DNA of 64,000 nt from Planctomycetaceae bacterium (GTDB lineage Bacteria; Planctomycetota; Phycisphaerae; Phycisphaerales; UBA1924), in the NCBI GenBank assembly GCA_027487735.1, contig JAIYDA010000154.1:1-64000 (forward strand), in the 5' to 3' direction. A program made the translations under genes and the position numbers. The notes below the pieces were generated by a model. It had not been told where the DNA came from. It did not search any database and saw nothing but the letters and a program-made list of their open reading frames with translations. Shown here in pieces: positions 26,730 through 36,912 of this stretch (the stretch's first letter is position 1; every line of letters begins with the position of its first letter).

Positions 26730-27935
26730 CTACTGCGTCAGGTGCGTGCCCTCGCCCGCGTGGTTGCGATAGAACTGCACGCTGGTTGGGTAGGCAAACT
26801 CGATCTGCTCGCGGGCGAAGGTCTCGAGCAGGGCGAGGTTGATGGCGTGCTGGATGCGCACGTGCGTCATGAAGTCGGCGTTGCAGACGAAGTAGGAGTA
26901 CTCAAACTGCACCGAGTAGCTCGCGAGCGCGCGGCAGTGGCAGCGATCAAACCGCGTGCCCTGCTGGGATTCGACGATCGCCTGCACCAACGCGGGGACG
27001 CGCGCGAGCTTGGCGGGCGATGTCTCGTACGTCAGGTCGAGCACGCCCGCGACGCGGCGCTCGGACATCTGCTGAAAGTTCTGCAAGCGGCTCTCGAGCA
27101 GGTCGGTGTTGGTCATCACCAGCATCTCGCCGTTCACGCTGCGAACGCGCGTGGTCTTCACGCCGATCTTCTCGACGCTGCCCACAAACTCCCCCACCTT
27201 GATCACGTCGCCCACCTGGAAGGGCTTGTCGAACAAGATCGTGAGCGAGCCGAAGAGGTCGCCCAAGATGCGCTGGGCCGCGAGGGCAATGGCGATGCCG
27301 CCGATGCCCAGGCCCGTGAGCAGGGGCGTGATCTCTATGCCCAGGTTGGCGAGCACGAGCAGCACGAGCAGCACGCCCAGCACGAGCATGGAGACAAAGC
27401 GGATGATGCCCACGCCGCTGGCGAGGGATGGGTCGGGCCTGCCGTCGCTGCCCCGGCGCTTCTCGATGATGCGGGTGATCACCGCGTCGATGACGAGGCG
27501 ACTGGTGAGGAGCAACTGCACGCCCACGATGATGACCACGGCGACGCGCAGCAAGCGCGAGAGGCCATCGGGCAGGTTCAGCGCTTGCGCGCCGAGGGTG
27601 ATGCCCACCGCGAGCACGCACCAGAAGCGGATGTCGCTCAGGACGGCGACGACGAGATCGTCGATGCTTGTGGTGGTCTTGCGGCTGGCGCGACGGAGGC
27701 GGATGAGCAGCACCTGGCGCACGAGCCAGAAGATCGCCATGGTGGCGAAGACGATGCTGCCCGCGACGATGAAGGCGTGCAGCGTGTTGTTCTGCACGAT
27801 GCCCGCAAGCTCGGCGATGATGTCGAGCGGGCGATCGGCGACTGGAGTTGCGGGAGCTTGGGCTGCTGCCGGGGCGGCGGGGGCGGCGGCGGGGGCGGTT
27901 TGGGCGAGCACGAGGTGAATCGATGGCAGAGGCAT
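26730..27935 (-). CDS. MscS-family mechanosensitive channel
   Basis: 401 residues. After a short hydrophobic start and an Ala/Pro linker, membrane spans lie at about 53-75, 97-113, 128-150 and 180-215. The pore helix region [20 protein letters not shown] matches the Gly/Ala-packed TM3 of MscS, followed by the beta domain [18 protein letters not shown] and the [10 protein letters not shown] block. It relieves osmotic stress by releasing solutes. It lies 58 bp upstream of the DUF255 gene and in the same direction. Confidence 0.92.
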   Translation of the reverse strand: MPLPSIHLVLAQTAPAAAPAAPAAAQAPATPVADRPLDIIAELAGIVQNNTLHAFIVAGSIVFATMAIFWLVRQVLLIRLRRASRKTTTSIDDLVVAVLSDIRFWCVLAVGITLGAQALNLPDGLSRLLRVAVVIIVGVQLLLTSRLVIDAVITRIIEKRRGSDGRPDPSLASGVGIIRFVSMLVLGVLLVLLVLANLGIEITPLLTGLGIGGIAIALAAQRILGDLFGSLTILFDKPFQVGDVIKVGEFVGSVEKIGVKTTRVRSVNGEMLVMTNTDLLESRLQNFQQMSERRVAGVLDLTYETSPAKLARVPALVQAIVESQQGTRFDRCHCRALASYSVQFEYSYFVCNADFMTHVRIQHAINLALLETFAREQIEFAYPTSVQFYRNHAGEGTHLTQ

Positions 27936-28085
27936 AAGCGAGCAAGGGTACTAGGCGGGGCGGGCGGGCCTTGTGCGGGGTGTTGCGGTGTGGACGAGGC
28001 TGTTATTTGCGGCGGTTTGGAGGTGTCGAGTGGGTTGTGCGCGGGCGGCACGCGCAAGTTTCGCACCACCATCTGGGCGTGCCAC

Positions 28086-28091
28086 TATACT
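28086..28091 (+). promoter_or_regulatory. TATACT -10 element, leaderless start of parA
   Basis: TATACT ends seven bases before the parA ATG, with no Shine-Dalgarno between. Transcription would begin at or next to the start codon. Confidence 0.4.
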
Positions 28092-28098
28092 GGCACGC

Positions 28099-29117
<1,019 letters not shown>

Positions 29118-29121
<4 letters not shown>

Positions 29122-29543
29122 GGCCGTTGATGTCGTCGGGCGGGGGTCGCACGGGCCAGGGCGCGGGGGTGCTCGGCACGTTCAACGTGCGCTGGCTGTT
29201 CTGGCCTTATGCGGTGCTGGTGTTCACGGCGACGCACTGGCCCCAGCTTGCGATTCCCAACCCGGTGCCGCGGACGGACCTGTGGATTCACCTGACGTGC
29301 TTTTGCTTGTGGACGGTGCTCATCGGGCTGTGCGCGTTCTTTGGGGCGCGCTGGAGCAAGCAGAACATCGGGCTGTCGTGCTTTGTCGCGCTCGTGTATG
29401 CGGCGATCGACGAGGGGTTGCAGTTTCCGAGCTTTTTGGGGCGCACGGTGGCGCTGGATGACTTTGGCGCCAACGCCTTGGGCGTGATGGCGGGGACGGG
29501 GCTGATGCTGATTCGCGGGGCGATGCGCGGTTGGGCGAGATAA
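29118..29543 (+). CDS. VanZ-like membrane protein
   Basis: 141 residues with about four membrane spans. The family pattern is present: THWPQL near the first span, DLWIHL in the second, then AIDEGLQFPSFLGRTVALDD and the NALGV segment, matching the DExxQ...R...D...N.xG motif of VanZ. VanZ itself gives low-level teicoplanin resistance, but most family members have no known role. The start overlaps parA by four bases. Confidence 0.82.
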
Positions 29544-29627
29544 GGCTGGGCGAGGTCAACCGAGCACGACAAACCGGCGCTGGCAAGTTCGCTTTGCCCG
29601 CGTGCGCCTTCTGTGTACCCTCGTGGC

Positions 29628-30479
29628 ATGGGTGCCCTGCTCTCCATCAGCATGTCCATCGCGAGCGCGATTGCCAACCTGGGCAACGTCATCATCGTCA
29701 AGACCGCGGAGTTTGGCGAGTTTGTGCACTTTGTGTCGCGCATCTGTGCTGGGCTGCTCAGCCCGCGCAGCTGGTTGCGGCGCGACAGGCTGGGGCAGCA
29801 GTTGTTCTTCGTGGGCACCATGAGCATGCCCGTCGTCATGCTCACGGGTGGGTTCATCGGCATGATTCTCGCGTTCGAGGGGTATCGCCAGTTTCAGACC
29901 ATCGGGCAGGAGGCGCGGCTGGGCGGGGTCATCAACCTCAGCATGGTGAAGCAGATCGGGCCCGTGCTGTGTGCGGTGATGCTGGCTGGACGCGTGGGGT
30001 GCAGCCTCGCGGCGGAGCTTGGCAGCATGCGCGTGACCGAGCAGCTGGACGCGATGCGCGCGATGGGCAGCGACCCGATTCGCGTGCTCGTGGTGCCGCG
30101 TGTGCTGGCGTGCGTGCTGATGATCCCGGGGCTCACGATCGCGAGCAATCTGTTTGGCGTGCTGGGTGGCTGGCTGGTGATCACGAAGTTTTATGGAGCG
30201 GATGCGGCGCAGTACTTTCGCTTCAGCGAGCAGTTCATCAGCTGGTACGACATCATGAACGGGCTGACCAAGAGCGTCTTCTTTGGTGGGGCGATCGGGA
30301 TCATCAGCTGCTGGAAGGGCTTTGAGTGCAAGGCGGGGGCCGCGGGCGTGGGCGAGGCGACGACCAACGCGTTCGTGACGAGCTTCCTGACGATCATCGT
30401 GATGAGCCTGGTGCTGGCGAAGCTGCTGAACGACGTGGAGTACTGGCTCTATGGGGGTGTGCAGAGCGTGTTTGGGTAG
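29628..30479 (+). CDS. MlaE-type ABC transporter permease
   Basis: 283 residues from the ATG at 29628; a GTG at 29613 is possible. About five membrane spans with the family blocks GGFIGMILAFEGYRQF, RVGCSLAAELGSMRVTEQLD, AMRAMGSDPIRVLVVPRVLA and TTNAFVTSFLTIIVMS. These permeases move phospholipids between outer and inner membrane with an MlaF-type ATPase and an MCE-domain binding protein. Neither partner is encoded next to it, so the rest of the system must lie beyond the window. Confidence 0.9.
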   Translation: MGALLSISMSIASAIANLGNVIIVKTAEFGEFVHFVSRICAGLLSPRSWLRRDRLGQQLFFVGTMSMPVVMLTGGFIGMILAFEGYRQFQTIGQEARLGGVINLSMVKQIGPVLCAVMLAGRVGCSLAAELGSMRVTEQLDAMRAMGSDPIRVLVVPRVLACVLMIPGLTIASNLFGVLGGWLVITKFYGADAAQYFRFSEQFISWYDIMNGLTKSVFFGGAIGIISCWKGFECKAGAAGVGEATTNAFVTSFLTIIVMSLVLAKLLNDVEYWLYGGVQSVFG

Positions 30480-30486
30480 CTGCTGG

Positions 30487-30656
30487 GTACCTCGGTTCTC
30501 CGAACCGAGGTCGGGGCGAAGCCACGAGGGGCTCGCGAGGGGGGCGGGCGAAGGGAAGCGGCGTGCTTGGCGCGGACGCGCGGCCTGGTGGATTGACAGG
30601 GACGGTGCATGCCCCTCGGGGCTTTGCCCCGAACCCGGTTCGGAGAACCGGGCTAC
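30487..30656. repeat. Imperfect 50-bp inverted repeat with palindromic cores
   Basis: Arms at 30487-30536 and 30607-30656 match when one is reversed, with about eight mismatches in 50 and a 70-base spacer. Each arm holds its own hairpin: CGGTTCTCCGAACCG in the left, CGGTTCGGAGAACCG in the right. It starts seven bases after the permease stop. It resembles a non-coding REP- or MITE-like element and may also end transcription. Confidence 0.8.
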
Positions 30657-30873
30657 CCGAAGCCGGGGTACACAAGCTAGCGGATAATAACATTTCTGGC
30701 GGCTGTTTGCGTAAGTGCTTGCTTGGCAGGCACTCGCGCCGGGGCAAGCGAACGAAACTTCCGCGCGAGTTCTGCGTTCAATTGCGGGGCGAATAATCGC
30801 CCAACTCTCTCCCGCGGTGGGCAACTGCCTTTGTCGGCGTGTGCGCTCTCCCGCGATTTGCAAGGATGGTTCG

Positions 30874-32808
30874 ATGCGCATGCCCGCCCGCTCGGCTTTT
30901 TCTGGTTTCGCGACTGTTGTTGGTCGTTTCTCTCCCCGCGCTCGTGGCGCGGCCGGGGTGCTGACGCTGGTGGCTCTGGCGGGCGCGGCCCATGCCGACA
31001 TGCCCAAGGTGCTCGATCGCATCTCGCCCGAGACGCCCTTGGTCGCGGTGATCGACAGCATTGACGCAATGGAGCAGGCAGGCGGTCAGGCGGAAGGCGG
31101 GCCCGACATTCTCGAGCAGCTGCCCACCGACCTGCGCAACATGCTGGCGATTGAGAGCCTGGACAAGGGGCAGTCCATCGCCCTGCTGGTGTGGCCCAAG
31201 GAGAAGGCTGCGGACGAAGCGAAGAAGGCGAACGCTGAAGACGAGATGCCGGGCATGATGGGCGGGGCATCGCCCCTGCAGGGCATGGCTTTCGACGCGG
31301 TGTTGCTCGTGCCGCAGACGGACTATGCGGGGTTTGTCAAGGGCCTCAAGGCGGGCGAGGCGGAGGGGGGCGTGAGCACCTTCACCTTTAGCGTGCCGCG
31401 CACCGAGATGGACGAGAACGGCGATGAGAAGGAGATCATCGAGCAGGAGACGATGTTTGTGAAGGACGCTGGCAACGGCTATGCCGCGCTGGGGCGCGAC
31501 AAGGCCTTCCTCGCGAGCTACAAGCCCGCGGAGGGGCAGATGGCCTCGCAGGTGGCGTTCCTGGGTGACGTGGGCAAGACCATCGAGGCCCGCACGCAGA
31601 TGATGCTGATCACGAACGTGAGCAAGGTGAAGGATGGCGTGGCAAAGGCAATGAAGCAGATGGAGGCGCGCGCGAGCGACCAGATGGCGATGATGGGCCA
31701 GGGCGAGGGTGCCGAGAAGGCCTTCGGCATGATGAACATGCTCGTCTCAAACTGGTCGCGCGATGCTCGCGTGGCGATTCTGGGTCAAGGCGCGTCGGAG
31801 AAGGGTGTTTCCATCGAGATCGGCACCGAGTTTGCCAAGGACAGCGAGTTGGGCAAGATGTTTGGCGGCGAGAGCAAGGCGACCGATGCGCTGGCGCACG
31901 TGCCCGACGTGCCCTTCATGTTCGCGCTGGGGTTTGATGCCTCGAGCGCGGCCGCGAAGGCGCTCGTGGATGGGATGGCGCAGATGCAGGGCGAGGAGGG
32001 CGTGCCGGGCATGGGCAACATGATGCGCGGCGCGAAGGATGCCGAGAGCTTTGCGCTGCTCATGGGCGCACCGCCCGCTGGCGCGATGGGCGGGCTGTTT
32101 ACGCAGACCGTGAGCTACATCAAGACGAGCGACCCCGCGAAGATGCTCGCCAGCGCGAAGACGATGACGGAGGAGATGAACAACAAGGTGATCGAGGGCA
32201 CCACCTACAAGACCAAGTATCGCACGGGCGTGAAGGAGCTCGCGGGCGTGAAGGTGGATAGCTGGGAAATGGCGATGGAGATGGACCCCAACGACGAGAA
32301 CGCGCAGATGGCCCAGATGATGCAGGGCATGATCATGGGCGCGGGGCCCATGAAGGGCTTTTATGGCGCGACGGAGAACGCCGTGGTGAGCACGCTCGCT
32401 GCCAACGAGCCCCTGATGGCGATGGCCCTGGACACCGCCAAGAGCGGCAAGGGCCTGGGCACGAACGAGCTGGTGCAGATGGTGCGCGGGCAGCTGCCCG
32501 AGGGGAGCAACCTCGAGGCGTACATCGGCGTGAAGCCCCTGGGCGACATGGCCCTGGGCCTTGCGAGCATGATGATGGGCCCGATGGAAGTCGAGATTCC
32601 TGAAAACATGCCGCCCGTGGGGATGGGCGCGAGCCTGGGCAAGAGCGGCGTGCACGCGTCGGTCTTCTTGCCTGCGGAGGTGCTGAAGGCTGCTGAGGAA
32701 ATCACCAAGCAGATGGACGCTGCGGGCCAGGGCGAGTTTGGTGAGGAGATGGGCAACGACGAGCCCATGCAAGGCAACGACGAAGAGGGCGCGGCACCGA
32801 AGTTCTAA
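30874..32808 (+). CDS. Large exported Met-rich protein, family unknown
   Basis: 644 residues from the ATG at 30874 with AAGGA eight bases upstream. A signal peptide (about 1-38, ending AGAAHA) leads to the mature start DMPKVLDRIS. The protein is acidic, rich in Met/Gly/Glu and forms mixed alpha/beta segments with repeated motifs such as LVVDGMAQMQGEEG-like helices. It is probably periplasmic. No enzyme motif was found. Its region starts after the inverted repeat element and ends at a strong terminator, so it is a single transcription unit. It looks like a planctomycete-specific family. Confidence 0.82.
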   Translation: MRMPARSAFSGFATVVGRFSPRARGAAGVLTLVALAGAAHADMPKVLDRISPETPLVAVIDSIDAMEQAGGQAEGGPDILEQLPTDLRNMLAIESLDKGQSIALLVWPKEKAADEAKKANAEDEMPGMMGGASPLQGMAFDAVLLVPQTDYAGFVKGLKAGEAEGGVSTFTFSVPRTEMDENGDEKEIIEQETMFVKDAGNGYAALGRDKAFLASYKPAEGQMASQVAFLGDVGKTIEARTQMMLITNVSKVKDGVAKAMKQMEARASDQMAMMGQGEGAEKAFGMMNMLVSNWSRDARVAILGQGASEKGVSIEIGTEFAKDSELGKMFGGESKATDALAHVPDVPFMFALGFDASSAAAKALVDGMAQMQGEEGVPGMGNMMRGAKDAESFALLMGAPPAGAMGGLFTQTVSYIKTSDPAKMLASAKTMTEEMNNKVIEGTTYKTKYRTGVKELAGVKVDSWEMAMEMDPNDENAQMAQMMQGMIMGAGPMKGFYGATENAVVSTLAANEPLMAMALDTAKSGKGLGTNELVQMVRGQLPEGSNLEAYIGVKPLGDMALGLASMMMGPMEVEIPENMPPVGMGASLGKSGVHASVFLPAEVLKAAEEITKQMDAAGQGEFGEEMGNDEPMQGNDEEGAAPKF

Positions 32809-32876
32809 GCGAGGTTTTCGGCGAACGTGCAACGTTGGTTTGCCGGGTGGAGGGATATCACGAAGCGCGTGTGACA

Positions 32877-32906
32877 CGCCCCGCTTGCCTGCAAGCGGGG
32901 CGTTTT
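32877..32906 (+). terminator. Rho-independent terminator
   Basis: A perfect 12-bp stem, CGCCCCGCTTGC with GCAAGCGGGGCG, and then TTTT, 68 bp after the stop of the Met-rich exported protein. Confidence 0.9.
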
Positions 32907-33021
32907 GCTTGCGGTAGGCAGGGTTCTTGCGGGGTTTTGCGGGGCACGTGCTTGCGTGAGTTGCGAGGGCGCGTGTGGAACTCTCCGATAATCTGATAAA
33001 GGTGCGCATAGGGGAGCGATC

Positions 33022-33050
33022 TTGTTGCCAGCATTTCCTGCTTGTGTTAT
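33022..33050 (+). promoter_or_regulatory. Predicted sigma-70-type promoter
   Basis: TTGTTG, 17 bp and TGTTAT, about 170 bp before the dockerin-like protein gene. The region between terminator and gene (32907-33218) contains no other recognised feature. Confidence 0.4.
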
Positions 33051-33218
33051 CCTCTTTCGGGCGAGTGCTGCGCTCGCGCTCGGTGGGCCCGTGGAAATCG
33101 GGTGGGAGCCATGCGGCAGCCCAGCAGCGGGTGGTGCTTGGGGTGTGCGTGATTCGAAGTGTTGATGAGGGATTGTGCTTTGGGCCAGGCCAGGAGCCAG
33201 GCTCAGAAAGGACTGACG

Positions 33219-34076
33219 ATGCGACTCGGGATCATTGCGGCGGGGTTAGCTTTGCTTGCTGGTGCGTCCAGTGGGCTCGCGGCTGTTGTCACGGGCACGG
33301 GGGTGCACACGATCGGCCCCTTCGGCACGACGGGCCCCTTGCAAGCGGGCGTTGGTGGGGCGATCAGCTTTCAAGCCGGGAGTGGGATGGACAGTGTGTC
33401 GGGCACCGTGGAGTTCACCAACAATGCCTCGAGCTCGAGTCAGTCTTTCACTCTGCGCCTGACGGACTTCACGTTTCGGAGCACCAGCGCAACACCCGTG
33501 ACGCTGCAACTGAACATCGTGCAAGACTTCGCGCTGGACAGCCGCGCGGTGCTGTCGGCGCGGACGAGCCATCAGTTTCAGGGCAGTGGGGAGTTCGTGA
33601 GTGCGTTGCAGTCTGGGCAAATGTCGAAGACGTCGACACATGAAGCCACGATGCTGCCCGCGATTTCATCGGGCTCTTTCTTCGGGCTAGGCTTTATGGA
33701 CTTTTTTGCATCGCACAACCAGTTCGTTGTCGTGCCCACCGACCAGATCTATCGCATCAACGCGACGTACACGTTCGTGCTCCGCCCTGCCGGGGCGGGC
33801 GTGGCGACGATTCGCATCGCGAATACAGCGGTCGACAGTGCCAACCTCGTGCTCGGCCCACCCCCGCCGCCGCCGTGCGACACGATCGACTTCAACCGCG
33901 ACGGGCTCTTTCCGGATGATCGAGACCTGGTGGACTTCTTGACCGTCCTCGCGGGCGGGCAGTGCAGCGAGCCCGCGTGCAACGACCTGGACTTCAATAA
34001 CGACGGGCTCTTTCCTGACGACACCGACCTCCTCACGTTCCTGCGCGTGCTCGCGGGCGGGACGTGTGCTCCGTAA
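33219..34076 (+). CDS. Exported protein with twin dockerin-like calcium repeats
   Basis: 285 residues with AAGGA nine bases before the ATG. The signal peptide is MRLGIIAAGLALLAGASSGLAA. A beta-sandwich-like domain follows. After a PPPPPP linker the last 65 residues hold two copies of a dockerin-like unit: DFNRDGLFPDDRDLVDFLTV and DFNNDGLFPDDTDLLTFLRV, each ending LAGGxC. Asp/Asn residues at positions 1, 3 and 5 fit an EF-hand-type calcium loop. Such paired C-terminal units are frequent in Phycisphaerae secreted proteins and probably attach the protein to a surface partner; no cohesin is encoded here. Confidence 0.85.
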   Translation: MRLGIIAAGLALLAGASSGLAAVVTGTGVHTIGPFGTTGPLQAGVGGAISFQAGSGMDSVSGTVEFTNNASSSSQSFTLRLTDFTFRSTSATPVTLQLNIVQDFALDSRAVLSARTSHQFQGSGEFVSALQSGQMSKTSTHEATMLPAISSGSFFGLGFMDFFASHNQFVVVPTDQIYRINATYTFVLRPAGAGVATIRIANTAVDSANLVLGPPPPPPCDTIDFNRDGLFPDDRDLVDFLTVLAGGQCSEPACNDLDFNNDGLFPDDTDLLTFLRVLAGGTCAP

Positions 34077-34170
34077 GGAAGTTTGGTTGCGCGGCACCGC
34101 TTGACGTGAGCAAGCGTGACGCGAGCAAGGCGGCGGAGGCAGCTTGCGTTCACCATTCGACGGGATCTCG

Positions 34171-34212
34171 CGCCGAATGGCGAATGCCTAATCCCGAATG
34201 CCCTATTCGTCC
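34171..34212. repeat. 7-bp SCGAATS repeat cluster, locus 1
   Basis: Degenerate heptamers CCGAATG, GCGAATG, CTAATCC and CCGAATG, ending at the stop of the aminotransferase gene. A lone CCATTCG lies 20 bases before, giving a small inverted arrangement. Confidence 0.75.
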
Positions 34213-35415
34213 TTAGTTCCGATACGCCTCAGCAACCTTGTGCACGCTCTCGCCCACGATGCGGATTTGGTCGTCGGTCAGGTCGTGGTGCATGGGGAGG
34301 GCGAAGACGCGCTGCGCGAGGCCATCGGCAACGGGGTTGTCGTTCTTGTTCCACTTCATCAGCGCGGGCTGCTGGGGCAGGCTGCGGGGGTAGTGCACCG
34401 CGGTGGGCACGCCCTCGGCCTTCAGCGCGGCGCAGAACTCGTCGCGGGTGCAGTTCATGCGGCGCAGGTCGAGCTGGCAGACGTAGAGGTGATACACAGG
34501 GTCGCTGCCGGGCGTGGCGACCGGGGCGATGATGCCGTCGATCTGGCGGAGCATGCGGTCGTAGGCGTTTGCCACGCGGCGGCGCTGCACGGTCTGGTCG
34601 ATCAGGCGGTCGAGGCGGCTGCAGCCCAGTGCGCCCGCCATGTCGTTCATGCGGTAGTTGTACCCCACTTGCTCGTGGAGATACTTTTCGGTCTCGCCGT
34701 GGCTGCGGAGGAGGGCGATCTCTCGCGCCAGGCTCTCTTCGTTGCACGTGATGAGGCCGCCCTCGCCCGTGGCGAAGTTCTTGGTGGCATACAGGCTGTA
34801 GGTCACGGCGTCGCCAAACTCGCCCAGCTTGCGGCCCTTGTAGGTCGCGAGGTGGGCCTGGGCAGCGTCGTAGACCACCGCGAGGTTGTGCTCCTCGGCG
34901 AAGCTCTCGACCGCGTCGATGTCCACGGGGCAGCCGTAGAGGTGCGTGGCGGCGATGGCGGTGGTGTTGCGCGTGATCTTGCGTGCGGCGTCGCGCATGT
35001 CGATCTGATAGGTGTCGGGCAGGGCATCGACGAAGACGGGGTTTGCGCCGCGGGCGACCACCATGCTCACGGTGGCGATGTAGCTCCACGCGGGCACCAG
35101 CACGTCGTCGCCTGGCTGCACGAGGGGCTCGTAGGCGAGCTGCAGGGCCACGGTGCCGTTGGCGCAGGTCATGGCGTATTCGCAGCCCGTCATGCTCGCC
35201 CAGCGGGTTTCGAGCTCTTCGCACCGCTTGGCGGCGCGGAGCATGCCCGAGTCGAGCACGCTGTTCACGGCGTCCTTGTCTGCCTGCGTGAGGGCGGTGC
35301 TCATGAAGGGCACGGGCGCTGGGCTGACGGGCGTGCCGCCAAAGATGGCGAGCATGCGTTGCATTTCTTGCTGGCGGGCGGAGCGGATGACCTTCGGAGC
35401 GGTGGTAGTAGCCAT
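34213..35415 (-). CDS. DegT/DnrJ/EryC1-family PLP aminotransferase
   Basis: 400 residues from the ATG at 35415. Sugar- or sugar-nucleotide aminotransferase fold: CANGTVALQLAYEPL (PLP-phosphate binding), VYDAAQAHLATYKG with the conserved Asp, and the Schiff-base lysine in YSLYATKNFATGEGG. It probably transfers an amino group from glutamate to a keto-sugar for envelope or O-antigen sugars. There are no sugar-pathway genes beside it, so the substrate is open. The stop lies inside a heptamer repeat cluster. Confidence 0.92.
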   Translation of the reverse strand: MATTTAPKVIRSARQQEMQRMLAIFGGTPVSPAPVPFMSTALTQADKDAVNSVLDSGMLRAAKRCEELETRWASMTGCEYAMTCANGTVALQLAYEPLVQPGDDVLVPAWSYIATVSMVVARGANPVFVDALPDTYQIDMRDAARKITRNTTAIAATHLYGCPVDIDAVESFAEEHNLAVVYDAAQAHLATYKGRKLGEFGDAVTYSLYATKNFATGEGGLITCNEESLAREIALLRSHGETEKYLHEQVGYNYRMNDMAGALGCSRLDRLIDQTVQRRRVANAYDRMLRQIDGIIAPVATPGSDPVYHLYVCQLDLRRMNCTRDEFCAALKAEGVPTAVHYPRSLPQQPALMKWNKNDNPVADGLAQRVFALPMHHDLTDDQIRIVGESVHKVAEAYRN

Positions 35416-35675
35416 GTGCGCAAGCGTAGGCGAAGGGAGGCCCCATTGGCCCACTTGCCGGTGTGTTTTGCTCGGCGGAAAAACATGAATCTTGCGGGCA
35501 AAGTGCTCGCGGTTTGCTCGTGGTGTGGTCGCCCGAGCTGCTCGACAAAGCCCCCGCGAAACCGTGGGCGATGCACGCACGAAGCCTACAACTTGTGCCA
35601 GGCGGGCTGCTTTGCGCCAGCGCGAAGTCAGCGTGAATCCATCGCGGGGCTATCGCTGGGCCTTGCCTGCACCGA

Positions 35676-36707
35676 ATGACGATCGTCGCGACCCCAACCT
35701 CGTGTGCCTGCCCTGCGCATGATCGTGCGCTCGCGGGCAGCGCCGCGTTGTGCGAGTCGATCACGCGCGAGCAGGCGAAGAACTTCTACTTCGGGCTTCG
35801 CGCCACGCCCAAGGCGAAGCGCGATGCGCTCTACGCGATTTATGCGTGGATGCGGATTCTTGACGACCTGGTCGACGAGCCGGGCAGCACGCACCCCGGC
35901 GCGGGCAGGCACGGGACGCTGGATTCCTACGTGGTCGCAAGCCGCGGCATCATGCGTGCGGCGCATGGGAGCGAGGCCTGCGCTGCGGAGGCAGGCTTGC
36001 CGACGGGCGATGGTTCAACAATTTGGCCCGCGCTGCTGCACACGCTGCGCACGCAGCCCATCGAGCCCGCATGGCTGGAGCTCATGATCGAGGGCGTGCG
36101 GGCGGATGAGCACCCGCGCATGCCCGCGACGATGGACGAGCTGCTGTGGTACTGCCACCGCGTGGGGGGCACGGTGGGGCTTTGCTGCACGAGTGTGTGG
36201 GCGGGGGCGGGCGCGGGGGCAAGTGAAGGCGGCGGCACAGTCATCGCGCAAACCGCTCGCCGCGAGGCACTGGCCAAGGCCGACGCACGGGGCAAGGCGT
36301 TTCAGATCATCAACATTCTGCGCGACATCGCGAAGGACGCGAGCATGTCTCCGCCGCGGTGGTATGTGCCTGCGTCGGTGCTTGCGGAGCATGGGGTGTC
36401 ACGCGAGCAGTTGCTGGCGTGGCAGGATGTGCGTGCGTGCGAGGGCGTGGTGTCGCGCCTTGCGGGCGAAGCGCGGGAGCTGCTGCGAAGCTCCGAAGGC
36501 GTCGAACGCGTGCTCGAGCCCGCCTGCGGTGCGGCACTGTGGACGATGACCCGCATCTACACGGGCTTGCTCGCCCGCTTGGAAGCAGCGCCCAGGCTGT
36601 GCGTGGGGCAGATGCCCGTGCGCGTGCCCAAGCCCGTGAAGCTTGGATACGCCCTCGCAGGAGCCGTGCTGCCGCGCGTGGTGGTGCGGATGCGGGCGTG
36701 GGTGTGA
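35676..36707 (+). CDS. Squalene/phytoene synthase-family prenyl head-to-head condensing enzyme
   Basis: 343 residues. Both Asp-rich substrate motifs are present: ILDDLVDEPG (63-67) and QIINILRDIAKD in the second half, plus the ordered RWYVPASVLAEHGV. Family members condense two farnesyl-PP to presqualene/squalene or two geranylgeranyl-PP to phytoene. No hpn or crt neighbours help to choose; a hopanoid HpnC/HpnD-like role or carotenoid CrtB role are both possible. The N-terminal 25 residues are Cys/Ala-rich and may include an over-called start. Confidence 0.88.
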   Translation: MTIVATPTSCACPAHDRALAGSAALCESITREQAKNFYFGLRATPKAKRDALYAIYAWMRILDDLVDEPGSTHPGAGRHGTLDSYVVASRGIMRAAHGSEACAAEAGLPTGDGSTIWPALLHTLRTQPIEPAWLELMIEGVRADEHPRMPATMDELLWYCHRVGGTVGLCCTSVWAGAGAGASEGGGTVIAQTARREALAKADARGKAFQIINILRDIAKDASMSPPRWYVPASVLAEHGVSREQLLAWQDVRACEGVVSRLAGEARELLRSSEGVERVLEPACGAALWTMTRIYTGLLARLEAAPRLCVGQMPVRVPKPVKLGYALAGAVLPRVVVRMRAWV

Positions 36708-36713
36708 GGGGAG

Positions 36714-36863
36714 CGGGATTCGGGATTCGGGATTCGATGAAGACAAGAGCCAGCTGTTGGCACGAGCGGTCGCTGGCGACCGAAGCGCGCGGCGACAGCC
36801 AGCCAGCCGCGTGAGCCGAATGCCGAATGCCGAATGGCGAATCCCGAATCCCGAATGCCTCGC
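36714..36863. repeat. 7-bp SCGAATS repeats as inverted arms, locus 2
   Basis: The left arm is three GGGATTC units (36714-36735). The right arm (36815-36863) is seven or so units in the other orientation, including GCGAATC and CCGAATC. About 80 bases lie between, with an imperfect stem of their own. The whole fills the space after the squalene/phytoene synthase gene. Confidence 0.8.
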
Positions 36864-36912
36864 CCATCCCCCACTCTCGCCCGCGAGCTTGCTCCCAAAC
36901 GGATCCAGCCCT

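Noticed and set aside
35492-35722. Possible Cys-rich short gene between the aminotransferase and squalene/phytoene synthase
   Set aside because: No ribosome site, no conserved spacing of cysteines, and it overlaps the start of the next gene.
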